NCBI GenBank assembly: GCA_025267735.1 | Contig: CM046303.1 | Span: 19,830,403 to 19,894,402 of the forward strand | Origin: Mactra quadrangularis | Taxonomy: Eukaryota > Mollusca > Bivalvia > Venerida > Mactridae | DNA: 64,000 bases | Direction of reading: 5' to 3' | Shown: positions 59,301 through 64,000 of the stretch, piece by piece | Position numbering within the stretch: the first letter of the stretch is position 1 | How the letters are laid out: the number at the start of each line of letters is the position of its first letter | Notes under the pieces: model-generated | Database searches by the model: none | What the model was told of the DNA's origin: nothing | What the model saw: only the letters and a program-made list of their open reading frames with translations | Position numbers and translations under genes: made by a program

Positions 59301-61854
59301 TTTGTAATCCGGATTTGGTACATCCGATTGGGCATTTATCAGTAACAATGCAGAAATGGTACCGTGTGACTGGAATTTAGTGTAGTGTATTAAAACGAAA
59401 GACAGGATTTTTGGACTTGACGGAAACAATTATGGAATATTTCTACTAGCTGACTTGGCGACCTATTGTAATTCTTATATTTTAATGTGATTAATTATTG
59501 TATATACAAGCGGTCTCATAGGGTTTGTTTAGAAAATTGCTTAATAGTAACGAATTACACGTTTAAATCGCGCACTAAAATCCGTGTTCAAACCGCGAAA
59601 TTCATGAATTTCGTACAGGTATACATTACAAATAAACACGGTGTACTTGCAAAACATTAGATAACAACTCATCACATTTGTGAAATAATTTCCAAATTAA
59701 TGATTTTTTTTCAAATATGCTTCAATTTTTCAATTAGGCTTCTAATTCTTAGAGATAATGATCAAAATAATACCAAAATATATGGATCACGTTCACGTTC
59801 CGCCATTTTTACAGCTACCTTCACTTTAAAGAGTTTCACCGGTTACTCTAAAATACGAAAAGAATATTTTGACCGAAAAGACGCAAAAAGATCTGTATCG
59901 ACGAAAAAGGCCTAAAAAGAACACCGGTTATTATTATCATATGCACCGTCATTAAATATGTAATGTAGAAAAAGGTCCTAAATCAAGTTTACAAGTTTGG
60001 GTAAAGTTTTATTTACCGCAGACTATATATGAAGACTGTACAAGGGAATGTTTATCTTCCAAAAAAAAGAACATCTCATTTCCCCAAGGCTAAATAAATG
60101 TAATCACTGTTAATTATGTTTATGACGAAGGCAAAGAATTGTTTTGCTGTTGGCCAAGTATTGTAAAAACACAAAAAAATTAATTGGAAATCACTTTCTA
60201 TTTGAAATGAAAGGTAATGAATTGATATAAAGATTTTACAAGTCGAATTTGTGTAAGGTTGTTTTTTGGTGATATTTTTCATTAAGTGCGCTATATATAG
60301 CAACGTAAAAAGTTTCAATTGATTTATATATTGCAAAGCAATTTTAAGAGGAATTTTATTTAGTTTAATGGCCACATGCATAGGTCGTTAAGGATAAATT
60401 GAGACGTTGTTTACTCATTTTGGACTTACGTATCGACGTCCAGCAGATTCTTCATTGAACCTAGGTTTGAATAGCACAGAAAAGGAAATTGCGATTTCTA
60501 GAAGATGAGATGTCGTAAGTTTAAAACTGTTGTATTAATGTATATAAAAATATTTTAAAGAAAAAAATCCATATGACAACTGTTACAATACACAGAAAGT
60601 TGACACTTGGTGTCCGGTTTTCAGAGGATTTTTTATGCATATTTTATCATTAGAAGCCATGGCAAAAGGTCCGGTATTCGGAATTCAGAGTTTCCGGTTT
60701 TCAGAGGATATTTTTCAATGCATTTAATAGGGAAAAATATGGGACTTTAAAAATCGTCCGGTTTTCAGAGGATTCCGGTTTTCAGAGGGTCCGGTTTTAA
60801 TAGTTTTTATTGTATTCATTTGGTATTAGGTAACACATAATGGTACAATTAATATAATACCCAGAATATGAATATAAAATATAGTTCTAATAATTACTTA
60901 GACAATGTTTTAAACAGAACATGCAAAATCGCATTTGAATATAGTGCCATGACATGCTTCCCTATACCAAGGATAACACAAAAAGAACTAGTCTTTATTT
61001 TGCTTGTGGTCCTTGTTATTGATGGCAGAACATAGAAAGGCAAATATCATTCATATATAATATCATATTTTAACATGTTACGGCTAAATAAAAGTAGATA
61101 TTACCTGAAGTATCACAGTATTGTTATATCAAAAATATTAAAAATTATTAGTTATAATACTTTAATACTACATAAATTAACACAGATTAAATTAAATTAA
61201 AACAAATTTGTTTATTTTCGCGACGCTGGTGTTGTACGAGCCTAATGTTAAATAAACTCATGAAATGATGACACTTTTTTGTAGTGTTTATTCTAGCTGT
61301 TGTTTTAATATAATTTAAACATTATTATTAATACAATTTTACTATACAGAAATATGCGAAATGAGCATATCAATATTAAACAACCTTTGTACACGGGAGT
61401 TAATTTCAACAGCATCGTGTTTAATTGTAACGTAAACTGGTTAAAAAGTTTTACAAAATAGGAACGCTTTTCAATCTTATGATAAAAATCATCGTAAGCA
61501 CTTTCAAACATTCATATTACGGTTATTTTTGGCCAATCAAATCCAAATATTATTGAATTATGTAAAATACAAGAATGTATTTGATACATTTCGAATATAA
61601 TATCATATTTATGTTTATTATCCTTCTGACATCGAACTGCAAAAGTAATGAAATTGACTTACGATAACTTTTTTCGTAAGATTTTTGTGAAAAGGTGCAC
61701 AGATCTCTAGTAATATAATTTGCGATGCTTTTTATAGTGCTATAACATATAAGCACTCGTTTGATGCGCAAATCAAATCACTCGTAATCCTGATCGCCAT
61801 CTTAGATTTATATAATTGCTTAAGACTTACAGTGAGAACACCGCTCTTTTTCAT
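38263..61854 (-). CDS. NUP85: NUP85, nuclear pore Y-complex nucleoporin (20 coding exons, complete)
   Basis: Nup85 is an alpha-helical scaffold nucleoporin of the Y (Nup107-160) complex on both faces of the nuclear pore; in the family its N-terminal strands complete the Seh1 propeller and the rest forms the ACE1 helical fold. I read 20 exons, each with AG acceptor and GT donor and all joining in phase: 61831-61854, 57997-58096, 56961-57062, 56865-56910, 55640-55710, 54529-54642, 54060-54181, 47851-47976, 47384-47509, 46007-46138, 45505-45608, 44883-44966, 44224-44340, 43757-43857, 42800-42885, 42077-42108, 41344-41544, 40691-40742, 39670-39765, 38263-38364. They total 1938 nt (645 residues plus stop); human NUP85 is about 656. 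Diagnostic strings are [52 protein letters not shown] and [12 protein letters not shown], in family order. Introns run from 0.05 to 6.1 kb and are loaded with MITEs, SINEs and HINE-like elements. The 24-nt first exon and exon 4 are the least certain. Confidence 0.95.
38576..38603. repeat. TCAC/CTCAC microsatellite
   Basis: Runs of CACTCACTCACCTCACCTCA in NUP85 intron 19. Confidence 0.7.
39136..39359. mobile_element. MITE with about 29-bp inverted ends
   Basis: AGGCCACAACAAATTGATCA..TATGTTCTAT at the left is the near-inverse of ATTGAACATACGATCAACTT..GTTGTGGCCT at the right. The interior has TTCGCTCGC words and T-rich runs. It lies in NUP85 intron 19. Confidence 0.65.
39670..39765 (-). CDS. 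NUP85: NUP85 exon 19
   Basis: [19 protein letters not shown] and onward, matching IFSAEQTYELMRCLEDLT of human. 96 nt, phase 0 on both sides; donor gtaagt. Confidence 0.95.
39975..40180 (-). mobile_element. tRNA-headed SINE, family 1, internally deleted
   Basis: The minus-strand head GGCTCAGTTGGTAGCACACA with B-box-like GGGTTCAATTATTCC and the GGCGTTAAACCCAACAAAAA end are kept. The middle block with AAATCTCTGG is missing relative to 6522-6827. In NUP85 intron 18. Confidence 0.75.
40691..40742 (-). CDS. NUP85: NUP85 exon 18
   Basis: [17 protein letters not shown], matching FWMTLLTDALPLLEQK of human. Acceptor attctatag, donor gtatgt; phase 2 in, phase 0 out. Confidence 0.95.
41344..41544 (-). 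CDS. NUP85: NUP85 exon 17
   Basis: Contains [29 protein letters not shown] and [14 protein letters not shown], the strongest conserved block of the family. Longest exon (201 nt), phase 2 in and out; donor gtatgt. Confidence 0.98.
41601..42035 (+). mobile_element. SINE-like repeat split by an inserted MITE
   Basis: A tRNA-head-like GCATCGCCAAGTGGTTACCA starts the repeat, and its tail (GAGCAAGAAACC...GTATAAATTTGTTTC) resumes after 41910. Between them is a MITE (41701-41908) with TTGTTTGCCCTTTACC and the near-inverse GGTTAAGGGCAAACAA. Located between NUP85 exons 16 and 17. Confidence 0.5.
42077..42108 (-). CDS. NUP85: NUP85 exon 16 (32-nt micro-exon)
   Basis: [10 protein letters not shown], matching DAAFATLVSD of human NUP85. 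Only 32 nt, with acceptor tttgtag and donor gtaagt; both neighbours require it for phase. Confidence 0.93.
42127..42368 (+). mobile_element. HINE-like element, AGCCGGATTTT family, deleted copy
   Basis: Head AATGTAATGTGGAAACCACA, body shared with 55929-56219 (TGAAGTTTCATAAAGATCTG), microsatellite-like CCTGCCTGCC and right motif AAAATCCGGCT. The left motif was lost in a deletion of about 50 bp after the head. Confidence 0.7.
42411..42520 (+). mobile_element. SINE family 1 head
   Basis: AGTTAAGTTGGTATAGCACA (A box), GGGGTCAGTTTGATTCCTGG (B box) and GGCATACTTTCGTGGAGCTT match the 6522-6827 head in opposite orientation. It directly follows the AGCCGGATTTT-family element. Confidence 0.65.
42800..42885 (-). 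CDS. NUP85: NUP85 exon 15
   Basis: [20 protein letters not shown] then LSWFLRSK, matching [23 protein letters not shown] of human. Phase 1 in, phase 0 out. The donor is gttggt, a weak site. Confidence 0.94.
43757..43857 (-). CDS. NUP85: NUP85 exon 14
   Basis: Contains [19 protein letters not shown] and ends NMSEQ, matching [20 protein letters not shown] and MTEQ of human. Phase 2 in, phase 1 out; donor gtagat. Confidence 0.95.
44224..44340 (-). CDS. NUP85: NUP85 exon 13
   Basis: [17 protein letters not shown] to DSCPELG, matching FGSNMREFLLLEYASGL to DYCPELG. Phase 2 in and out; donor gtaaat. Confidence 0.97.
44883..44966 (-). CDS. NUP85: NUP85 exon 12
   Basis: [18 protein letters not shown] and onward, nearly identical to the human NUP85 sequence. 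Phase 2 in and out; donor gtaagt. Confidence 0.97.
45001..45240 (+). mobile_element. tRNA-headed SINE, family 2, full-length copy
   Basis: A-box-like GGTAGCGAGCCTGG and B-box-like GGTTTGAATCCC form the head. The body AGGGTAGATGAGTACTGGTT, AACAAGGGTCCAGGAAAGCT and AGGTTAGGTGCGCTGAACC explains the headless fragments at 570-715 and 33335-33490. In NUP85 intron 11. Confidence 0.75.
45505..45608 (-). CDS. NUP85: NUP85 exon 11
   Basis: Contains [14 protein letters not shown], almost identical to the human [14 protein letters not shown] block. Acceptor tttcag, donor gtatat; phase 0 in, phase 2 out. Confidence 0.97.
46007..46138 (-). CDS. NUP85: NUP85 exon 10
   Basis: Contains [18 protein letters not shown] and QSIDLHF, matching [27 protein letters not shown] of human. 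132 nt, phase 0 on both sides; acceptor ttctag, donor gtaact. Confidence 0.94.
46167..46571. mobile_element. hAT-like MITE, older copy
   Basis: Ends TAGAGCTGTC and GACAGCTCTA, one base from those of the 15763-16325 element. The flanking octamers GAGTGAAA and GATTAAAT agree at only five of eight positions, so the insertion looks old. ATCGATATT-type words lie subterminally. In NUP85 intron 9. Confidence 0.65.
47221..47275 (-). repeat. SINE-end fragment
   Basis: Inverse of the 30645-30715 fragment: GCGCCGTAAAACCCAAACAA, ACAAACAAAGG. In NUP85 intron 8. Confidence 0.6.
47384..47509 (-). CDS. NUP85: NUP85 exon 9
   Basis: Contains [17 protein letters not shown], matching ELELKWQHWHEECERYL of human. 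126 nt, phase 0 on both sides; donor gtaagt. Confidence 0.94.
47851..47976 (-). CDS. NUP85: NUP85 exon 8
   Basis: [20 protein letters not shown] and onward, matching LVLQGRLDEARQMLSK of human NUP85. 126 nt, phase 0 on both sides, so it could be skipped without a frameshift. Acceptor tatttcag, donor gtgagt. Confidence 0.93.
48001..48262 (+). mobile_element. HINE-like element, CCCCCG family, single monomer
   Basis: Head AACAAGTAAATCTGTGAGCT, left motif ATACCCCCGC (48035-48044), one monomer (GCGACAAACAGGAAGTAGAT ...), microsatellite-like ACGGACGGACGCACGGAC, right motif GCGGGGGTAT (48249-48258). It inserted about 25 bp upstream of the exon 8 acceptor in NUP85 intron 7. Confidence 0.85.
48890..49725 (+). 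mobile_element. HINE-like element, GCTCAACTATTC family, carrying a nested insertion
   Basis: Head AACAAGAGCAGTCTACTGAC, left motif GCTCAACTATTC (48916-48927). Three ~150-bp monomers carry AGAGTTATGCAACTTGGTAT and AAATCCCTTCAGTAG. The right motif GAATAGTCTAGCT is at 49707-49719 (imperfect inverse). A complete CCCCCG-family element occupies 49406-49660 inside it. Confidence 0.65.
49406..49660 (+). mobile_element. HINE-like element, CCCCCG family, nested copy
   Basis: Same layout as 48001-48262 and nearly identical over the monomer. The microsatellite-like part is shortened (GGACGGACAAGGG). It is inserted in the 48890-49725 element. Confidence 0.85.
49752..49960 (-). mobile_element. SINE family 1 body (headless)
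   Basis: TATTGGGTTTATCGCCCTAG, AAATCTCTGG, ACATACTTCTGTCAGTG and CCTACATGATTAAGAATCAG match the body of 6522-6827. Confidence 0.65.
49998..50318 (+). mobile_element. HINE-like element, CCCCCG family, with 40-bp head insertion and CAC microsatellite
   Basis: Same head and motifs. After ATACCCCCGC it carries about 40 extra bases (GTGAGAAATATGACTATCAT...) not in the other copies. The pre-terminal stretch has expanded to (CGCA)n(CACA)n at about 50238-50268. Confidence 0.85.
50364..51806 (+). mobile_element. HINE-like element, CCCCCG family, expanded to nine tandem monomers
   Basis: One head (AATAAATCTGTGAGCTAATG) and one tail (GAAGCGGGGGTATA) enclose nine monomers starting GCGACAAACAGGAAG-like at 50420, 50566, 50712, 50858, 51004, 51149, 51295, 51441 and 51586: period 146, 146, 146, 146, 145, 146, 146, 145. 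The stacked minus-strand open frames at the same spacing come from the monomer and have no recognisable protein. Confidence 0.9.
51920..51991 (+). tRNA. tRNA-Ser-like sequence, probably a pseudogene or SINE head
   Basis: GTGGCCGAGTGGAGAGACGG is a type-II (Ser/Leu) D-arm, CTACTAATC resembles the Ser anticodon arm with GCT changed to ACT, and GTGGGTTCGAAGCCCG is a T-arm. A T6 run follows at 51991. The long variable arm expected of tRNA-Ser is reduced and the acceptor stem pairs poorly, so I do not regard it as functional. Confidence 0.4.
52273..53615 (+). mobile_element. HINE/pearl-like element, GCTCGACTTTTC family, about seven monomers
   Basis: Head AACAAGAGCAGTCCAAGGAC, left motif at 52299-52310, exact inverse GAAAAGTCGAGC at 53598-53609, preceded by ACGCCAACGCCGACGCCGAC. 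Degenerate ~160-bp monomers are marked by AAGGGGCATAACTTC / AAAGGGCAATAACTC, ATTCATCCAGAGTTA, TGTCCCTTTATAGT and ATAGTACTGATGAATAAG. In NUP85 intron 7. Confidence 0.85.
53858..53945 (-). mobile_element. SINE family 1 head
   Basis: The minus-strand head ends TGGTAGCACGCAAGTCTACT with B-box-like GGGTTCAAATCTTAGG. ATTTCATGACCAAAC marks the start of the body, which is cut off. Confidence 0.6.
54060..54181 (-). CDS. NUP85: NUP85 exon 7
   Basis: [19 protein letters not shown] to EYWDC, matching the LLDWVRLHVCEVD to SFWNL segment of human. Donor gtatgt; phase 1 in, phase 0 out. It is followed by the largest intron (about 6.1 kb), which holds the HINE-like cluster. Confidence 0.92.
54529..54642 (-). 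CDS. NUP85: NUP85 exon 6
   Basis: Ends in [19 protein letters not shown], matching the conserved AMELIWNLCEILFIEVAP helix of human NUP85. Acceptor tttag, donor gtaata; phase 1 in and out. Confidence 0.93.
55446..55520 (-). repeat. tRNA-Thr-like SINE head
   Basis: Minus strand: GCGGCTGGATAGCTCAGTCG begins a near-cloverleaf with a CTTGTAA anticodon loop (TGT) and TTGGATTCGAATCACGGT as T-arm. Acceptor arms pair imperfectly and ATGCAGCC-type sequence continues as at 18300-18374, so it is a SINE head and not a tRNA gene. Confidence 0.6.
55640..55710 (-). CDS. NUP85: NUP85 exon 5
   Basis: [19 protein letters not shown] and onward, aligning with LVRVSKNYRSVIRACMEEM of human NUP85. Acceptor ttattacag, donor gtatgt; phase 2 in, phase 1 out. 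Confidence 0.9.
55929..56219 (+). mobile_element. HINE-like element, AGCCGGATTTT family, complete copy
   Basis: Head AATGTAATGTGGAAACCACA, left motif AGCCGGATTTT (55951-55961), body, (CCCGCCCGCCCA)-type stretch and exact inverse AAAATCCGGCT (56204-56214). In NUP85 intron 4. Confidence 0.8.
56865..56910 (-). CDS. NUP85: NUP85 exon 4 (46-nt small exon)
   Basis: [14 protein letters not shown], preceded by pyrimidine-rich tttactcttcacttag and followed by gtaagt. It was inferred because exons 3 and 5 do not join in phase without it, and it restores the frame exactly. Only 54 nt of intron separate it from exon 3. Sequence similarity is weak here and the segment is about six residues shorter than in human. 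Confidence 0.7.
56961..57062 (-). CDS. NUP85: NUP85 exon 3
   Basis: Residues 42-76, containing [10 protein letters not shown], which aligns with ILRKLFNESH of human NUP85. Donor gtatgt. Phase 1 in and out. Another frame of the same stretch is open too, but only this one joins its neighbours. Confidence 0.85.
57155..57664. mobile_element. MITE with about 45-bp inverted ends enclosing a tRNA-like segment
   Basis: TGTATAGTGCGGACACATTG..ACCCCGACCTGACCTTTATGC at the left pairs with GCAAATGTGAAAGGTGAGGT..CGGGGTCAAATTGTACGCAC at the right. The interior (57350-57420) has GAGGCTAGCTACCAATTCAA and GGTTTTAGCCCC, which look like a tRNA-derived SINE head. In NUP85 intron 2. Confidence 0.65.
57997..58096 (-). 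CDS. NUP85: NUP85 exon 2
   Basis: Residues 9-41 ([20 protein letters not shown] and onward). This matches the N-terminal strand region that packs on Seh1 in the family. Acceptor tttctttacag, donor gtaagt; phase 0 in, phase 1 out. Confidence 0.85.
58097..61830. other. NUP85 intron 1, no gene
   Basis: Long AT-rich intron. The only structured region seen is the set of TCCGGTTTTCAGAGG repeats at 60613-60800. Sequence around 59.2-59.9 kb is less AT-rich (GTTCACGTTCCGCCATTTTT) but shows no convincing exon. Confidence 0.5.
60613..60800. repeat. Five spaced copies of TCCGGTTTTCAGAGGA
   Basis: Copies start at 60613, 60693, 60757, 60774 and 60790 (the last diverges at its 3' end); the last three are nearly abutting at 16-17 bp. 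A partial TCCGGTATTCGGAATTCAGA copy is at about 60670. Confidence 0.75.
61831..61854 (-). CDS. NUP85: NUP85 exon 1 (start codon)
   Basis: Encodes MKKSGVLT, ending phase 0 before gtaagt. It was chosen because exon 2 needs an upstream start, and this is the nearest upstream ATG-bearing piece I found with a consensus donor and the right phase. Intron 1 is about 3.7 kb. A different first exon is possible; the short, variable N-terminus of the family does not decide it. Confidence 0.65.
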
Positions 61855-62668
61855 ATCTACAACATCCTAGTATTTAAAAACTGCACGTACAACATAGATT
61901 TTACTCTATGAGTAGATACTTTAAAATGTTGATTTCAAACACCACAGCACAAAAGTTGTTCAGTCGACACCAAAGTCAATATACCCTGTTAACAGGTTTT
62001 TTTTCAAAATAAATGCCCCCTGTGTGAACGTGTTTCTTTTTCAGATATACTGATATATATTTTATTTAATGCATCAAAGCGTTTAAATAGAATAATCATG
62101 GTAATTATTGATTTGAATATTTTTCGTTTGATACAATTCTGAACTTTTTGTATGAGAAAGTCGCCATCTTGGATTTGCTAGCTTGAAACAAAATTGTTCC
62201 GTAGACCTCTTATGCTACAAAAATAATCTTCAAAAAGCGCTAGCTGGTGATAGCCTTGCGGAACGTGCCCATGGTTTCACTAGCAAAACGTGTGTTTATA
62301 ATATAACAAAACACCACCGTCTATATCGCTGTATACAAAACGCGCTATGATTAAACTTCTTGCCACAGGGCATAAATTTTGATATTGCATTTTGTATGTA
62401 TCTTTTTAATTAAGACTAATTTTGTAAATATTGATTTAAATAGTATTTATTGACATGTTTGACATTCAAGAAAGCATATTCTCAAAAGTCTTACGATAAT
62501 TTAACAAAAGAATGAAGAAGAATTTACGTCTAAAATCGGTCGTAAAATCTTGATAATACGAGCCCCCAAGTATTTAAAGATCAATAGATATAGACCAATT
62601 CGGGGGCCTCATGTGTTTCATACGGTTTTTCAATGCTGTTTTCTTTGCATACTTATAACCAGTAGCGT
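61855..62668. promoter_or_regulatory. Upstream region of NUP85
   Basis: CGCCATCTT occurs at 61786 (inside intron 1) and CGCCATCTTGG at 62163. On the minus strand the latter reads CCAAGATGGCG, a YY1-type motif common near housekeeping promoters. No TATA box stands out in the AT-rich background. The transcription start cannot be placed. Confidence 0.3.
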
Positions 62669-62971
62669 GTTCAGTTACCGCGAACGTTACAGAACGTTAC
62701 ATAACGACACATTCGGAACTCCTCGGCCATTCGCTGCGAATAATCTAATCTAATACACAATTATGCGATCGTTAAGGCAATGAGCGATGTTTCAAAATTT
62801 ACGGACTAGAAACGAAACATCACTCAATGCCTACACGATCATATATTTGTTTACTTCAACACCAGTAGTTTCAAAATAGCGTCTAAATATGTCCGAGATT
62901 ATTCGCAGCGAATGACCGAGGAGTTCCGAATGTATCGTTATGTAACGTTCCGTAACGTTCGCGGTAACTGA
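62669..62971. mobile_element. Near-perfect palindromic MITE (about 300 bp)
   Basis: Arms of about 79 bp (GTTCAGTTACCGCGAACGTT ... TTCGCTGCGAATAATCT, 62669-62747; inverse 62893-62971) differ at only a few bases. Inside, AGGCAATGAGCGATGTTTC pairs with GAAACATCACTCAATGCCT. No coding capacity. It lies about 0.8 kb upstream of the NUP85 start. Confidence 0.8.
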
Positions 62972-64000
62972 ACAATACAATACAATACAAATATATTTAT
63001 TTCAGCAATTAAGCACATACGTGCTTTTCTGCCGTCAGTTGGCGGCAACAACATACATACATACATGTAAATTAATATTTATGACAATACATCATAAGGA
63101 ATATATATGAACAAACATGTATAAAGTAATATTTGAATAATGATACATTACTGAGAAGAGTATGAGTACAGAATGTGAATCTTAAAGCAGTACATTTACT
63201 TGAAAAAACAAAGAATCGTTAGAAAGTTAGACAAAAAGGTAGACCAAAAAAAAGAAAACTCCAAGCAAAACAAGATATCAACAAAATTAAATCGTAAACT
63301 TATTATGTATTCACTTGGTTTAGTACAGAAGATCGTTTTTTTATTAGCAAGATATATATATTTTGCTAATTTACAAATTGACTGGTACTTGTTGATGACA
63401 TTAAATTTCATAATTTTTGAATAGTTGGCCAATGGTTATAATAATTGGGTAGGCATTCTGTGCGAATATTAGTACATAGGACAGATTAAAATAAAATGGT
63501 ATTCATCTTCAATTACGTTCATATCGCAAAAAAATGCATTTTCTATCGGCTCTGTCAATATTTCTATAACGCCCTTCTTCTATGGCAAGTTTATGAGCAG
63601 AGCAACGAATACGAGTTAAAGCAATTCTATGATTATCATTTTTGATACAAGATAAATATTTTTCAGATTCAAAATTATTTTTAAATAGTTTGTAGGTATT
63701 CAATTTAGGCATGTTGTCTAAAAAAGAGAAAAATAGTTGATAATATTGACTGTATAAACATTGTATAATATTGTTCAACTGGGAACGTGAAAAATCCATA
63801 CATGTAGTATCCCATATGTATGAGTATCCTAGATCGTTCAACAAGTTCTTAACATCGCCTGCCCAAGAATTTGTAACATTATTTGCTTTATCATACATAA
63901 ATGTTTTATACATAAGTGAATTCTTGGCATTTACTATTTTAAAAAAATACTTTAAAATACGTTCTTTCCTTACAATATCTAAGGGTACTTTACCAAGTTC
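62972..64000 (-). pseudogene. Non-LTR retrotransposon 3' end, decayed
   Basis: Minus-strand frames 63913-63509 and 63432-63196 encode the C-terminal part of a LINE ORF2: KLNTYKLFKNNFESEKYLSC, HRIALTRIRCSAHKLAIEEG, RYRNIDRADRKC, then beyond a frameshift in a T7 run the CxxC and IEDEYHF knuckle, and finally CKLAKYIYLANKK. This C-terminal layout is common in invertebrate CR1/Jockey-type elements. At least two frameshifts make it inactive. The reverse-transcriptase part would lie to the right of the window. The 3' UTR ends in (TTGTA)n at about 62972-62992. Confidence 0.75.

Noticed and set aside
63200..63424. Plus-strand open frame rich in Lys (KKQRIVRKLDKKVDQKKE)
   Set aside because: Antisense to the decayed LINE 3' region; A-rich composition explains it.

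Overview
The window looks like nuclear DNA of a bivalve mollusc. It is AT-rich, its two genes are cut into short exons by long introns with GT..AG borders, and it is full of small mobile elements of types I associate with bivalves: SINEs ending in a GGGTTTAACGCC-like block, and pearl/HINE-like elements built from ~145-165 bp monomers with 10-13 bp subterminal inverted repeats. Species is unresolved. There are no bacterial features, no CRISPR array and no operons.

Two protein-coding genes are supported, both on the minus strand. (1) Positions 3,753-26,055 hold the 5' part of a transmembrane channel-like (TMC) gene: eight exons from the start codon to the exon encoding the second membrane span. 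The 3' exons lie left of the window. Exons 1-3 and 4-8 are each internally in phase, but the exon 3 / exon 4 joint is out of frame as read. (2) Positions 38,263-61,854 hold a complete 20-exon NUP85 gene (nucleoporin of the Y/Nup107-160 complex). Every exon joins in phase to give 645 residues, against about 656 in human NUP85.

Between the genes (26.1-38.2 kb) there is no recognisable gene. That stretch holds a truncated HINE-like copy, several inverted-repeat MITEs, a hAT-type MITE with a perfect 8-bp target duplication, and a 3.7-kb element with a higher-order tandem repeat (34.1-37.8 kb). The right edge (63.0-64.0 kb, minus strand) is the decayed 3' end of a non-LTR retrotransposon abutting a near-perfect palindromic MITE.

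The most interesting material is mobile DNA. Five sequence-unrelated families share one architecture: a head of about 20-35 bp, a short inverted motif, a monomeric body, a microsatellite-like stretch and the complementary motif. One family occurs four times in 3.8 kb of NUP85 intron 7, one copy sits inside a member of another family, and one copy has grown to nine 145-146 bp monomers. Three hAT-like MITEs have perfect 8-bp target duplications, a 68-bp hairpin has a 6-bp duplication, and a 1.15-kb element rich in GTCGTA/TACGAC words has CCCCAGTCACA termini and a TAA duplication.
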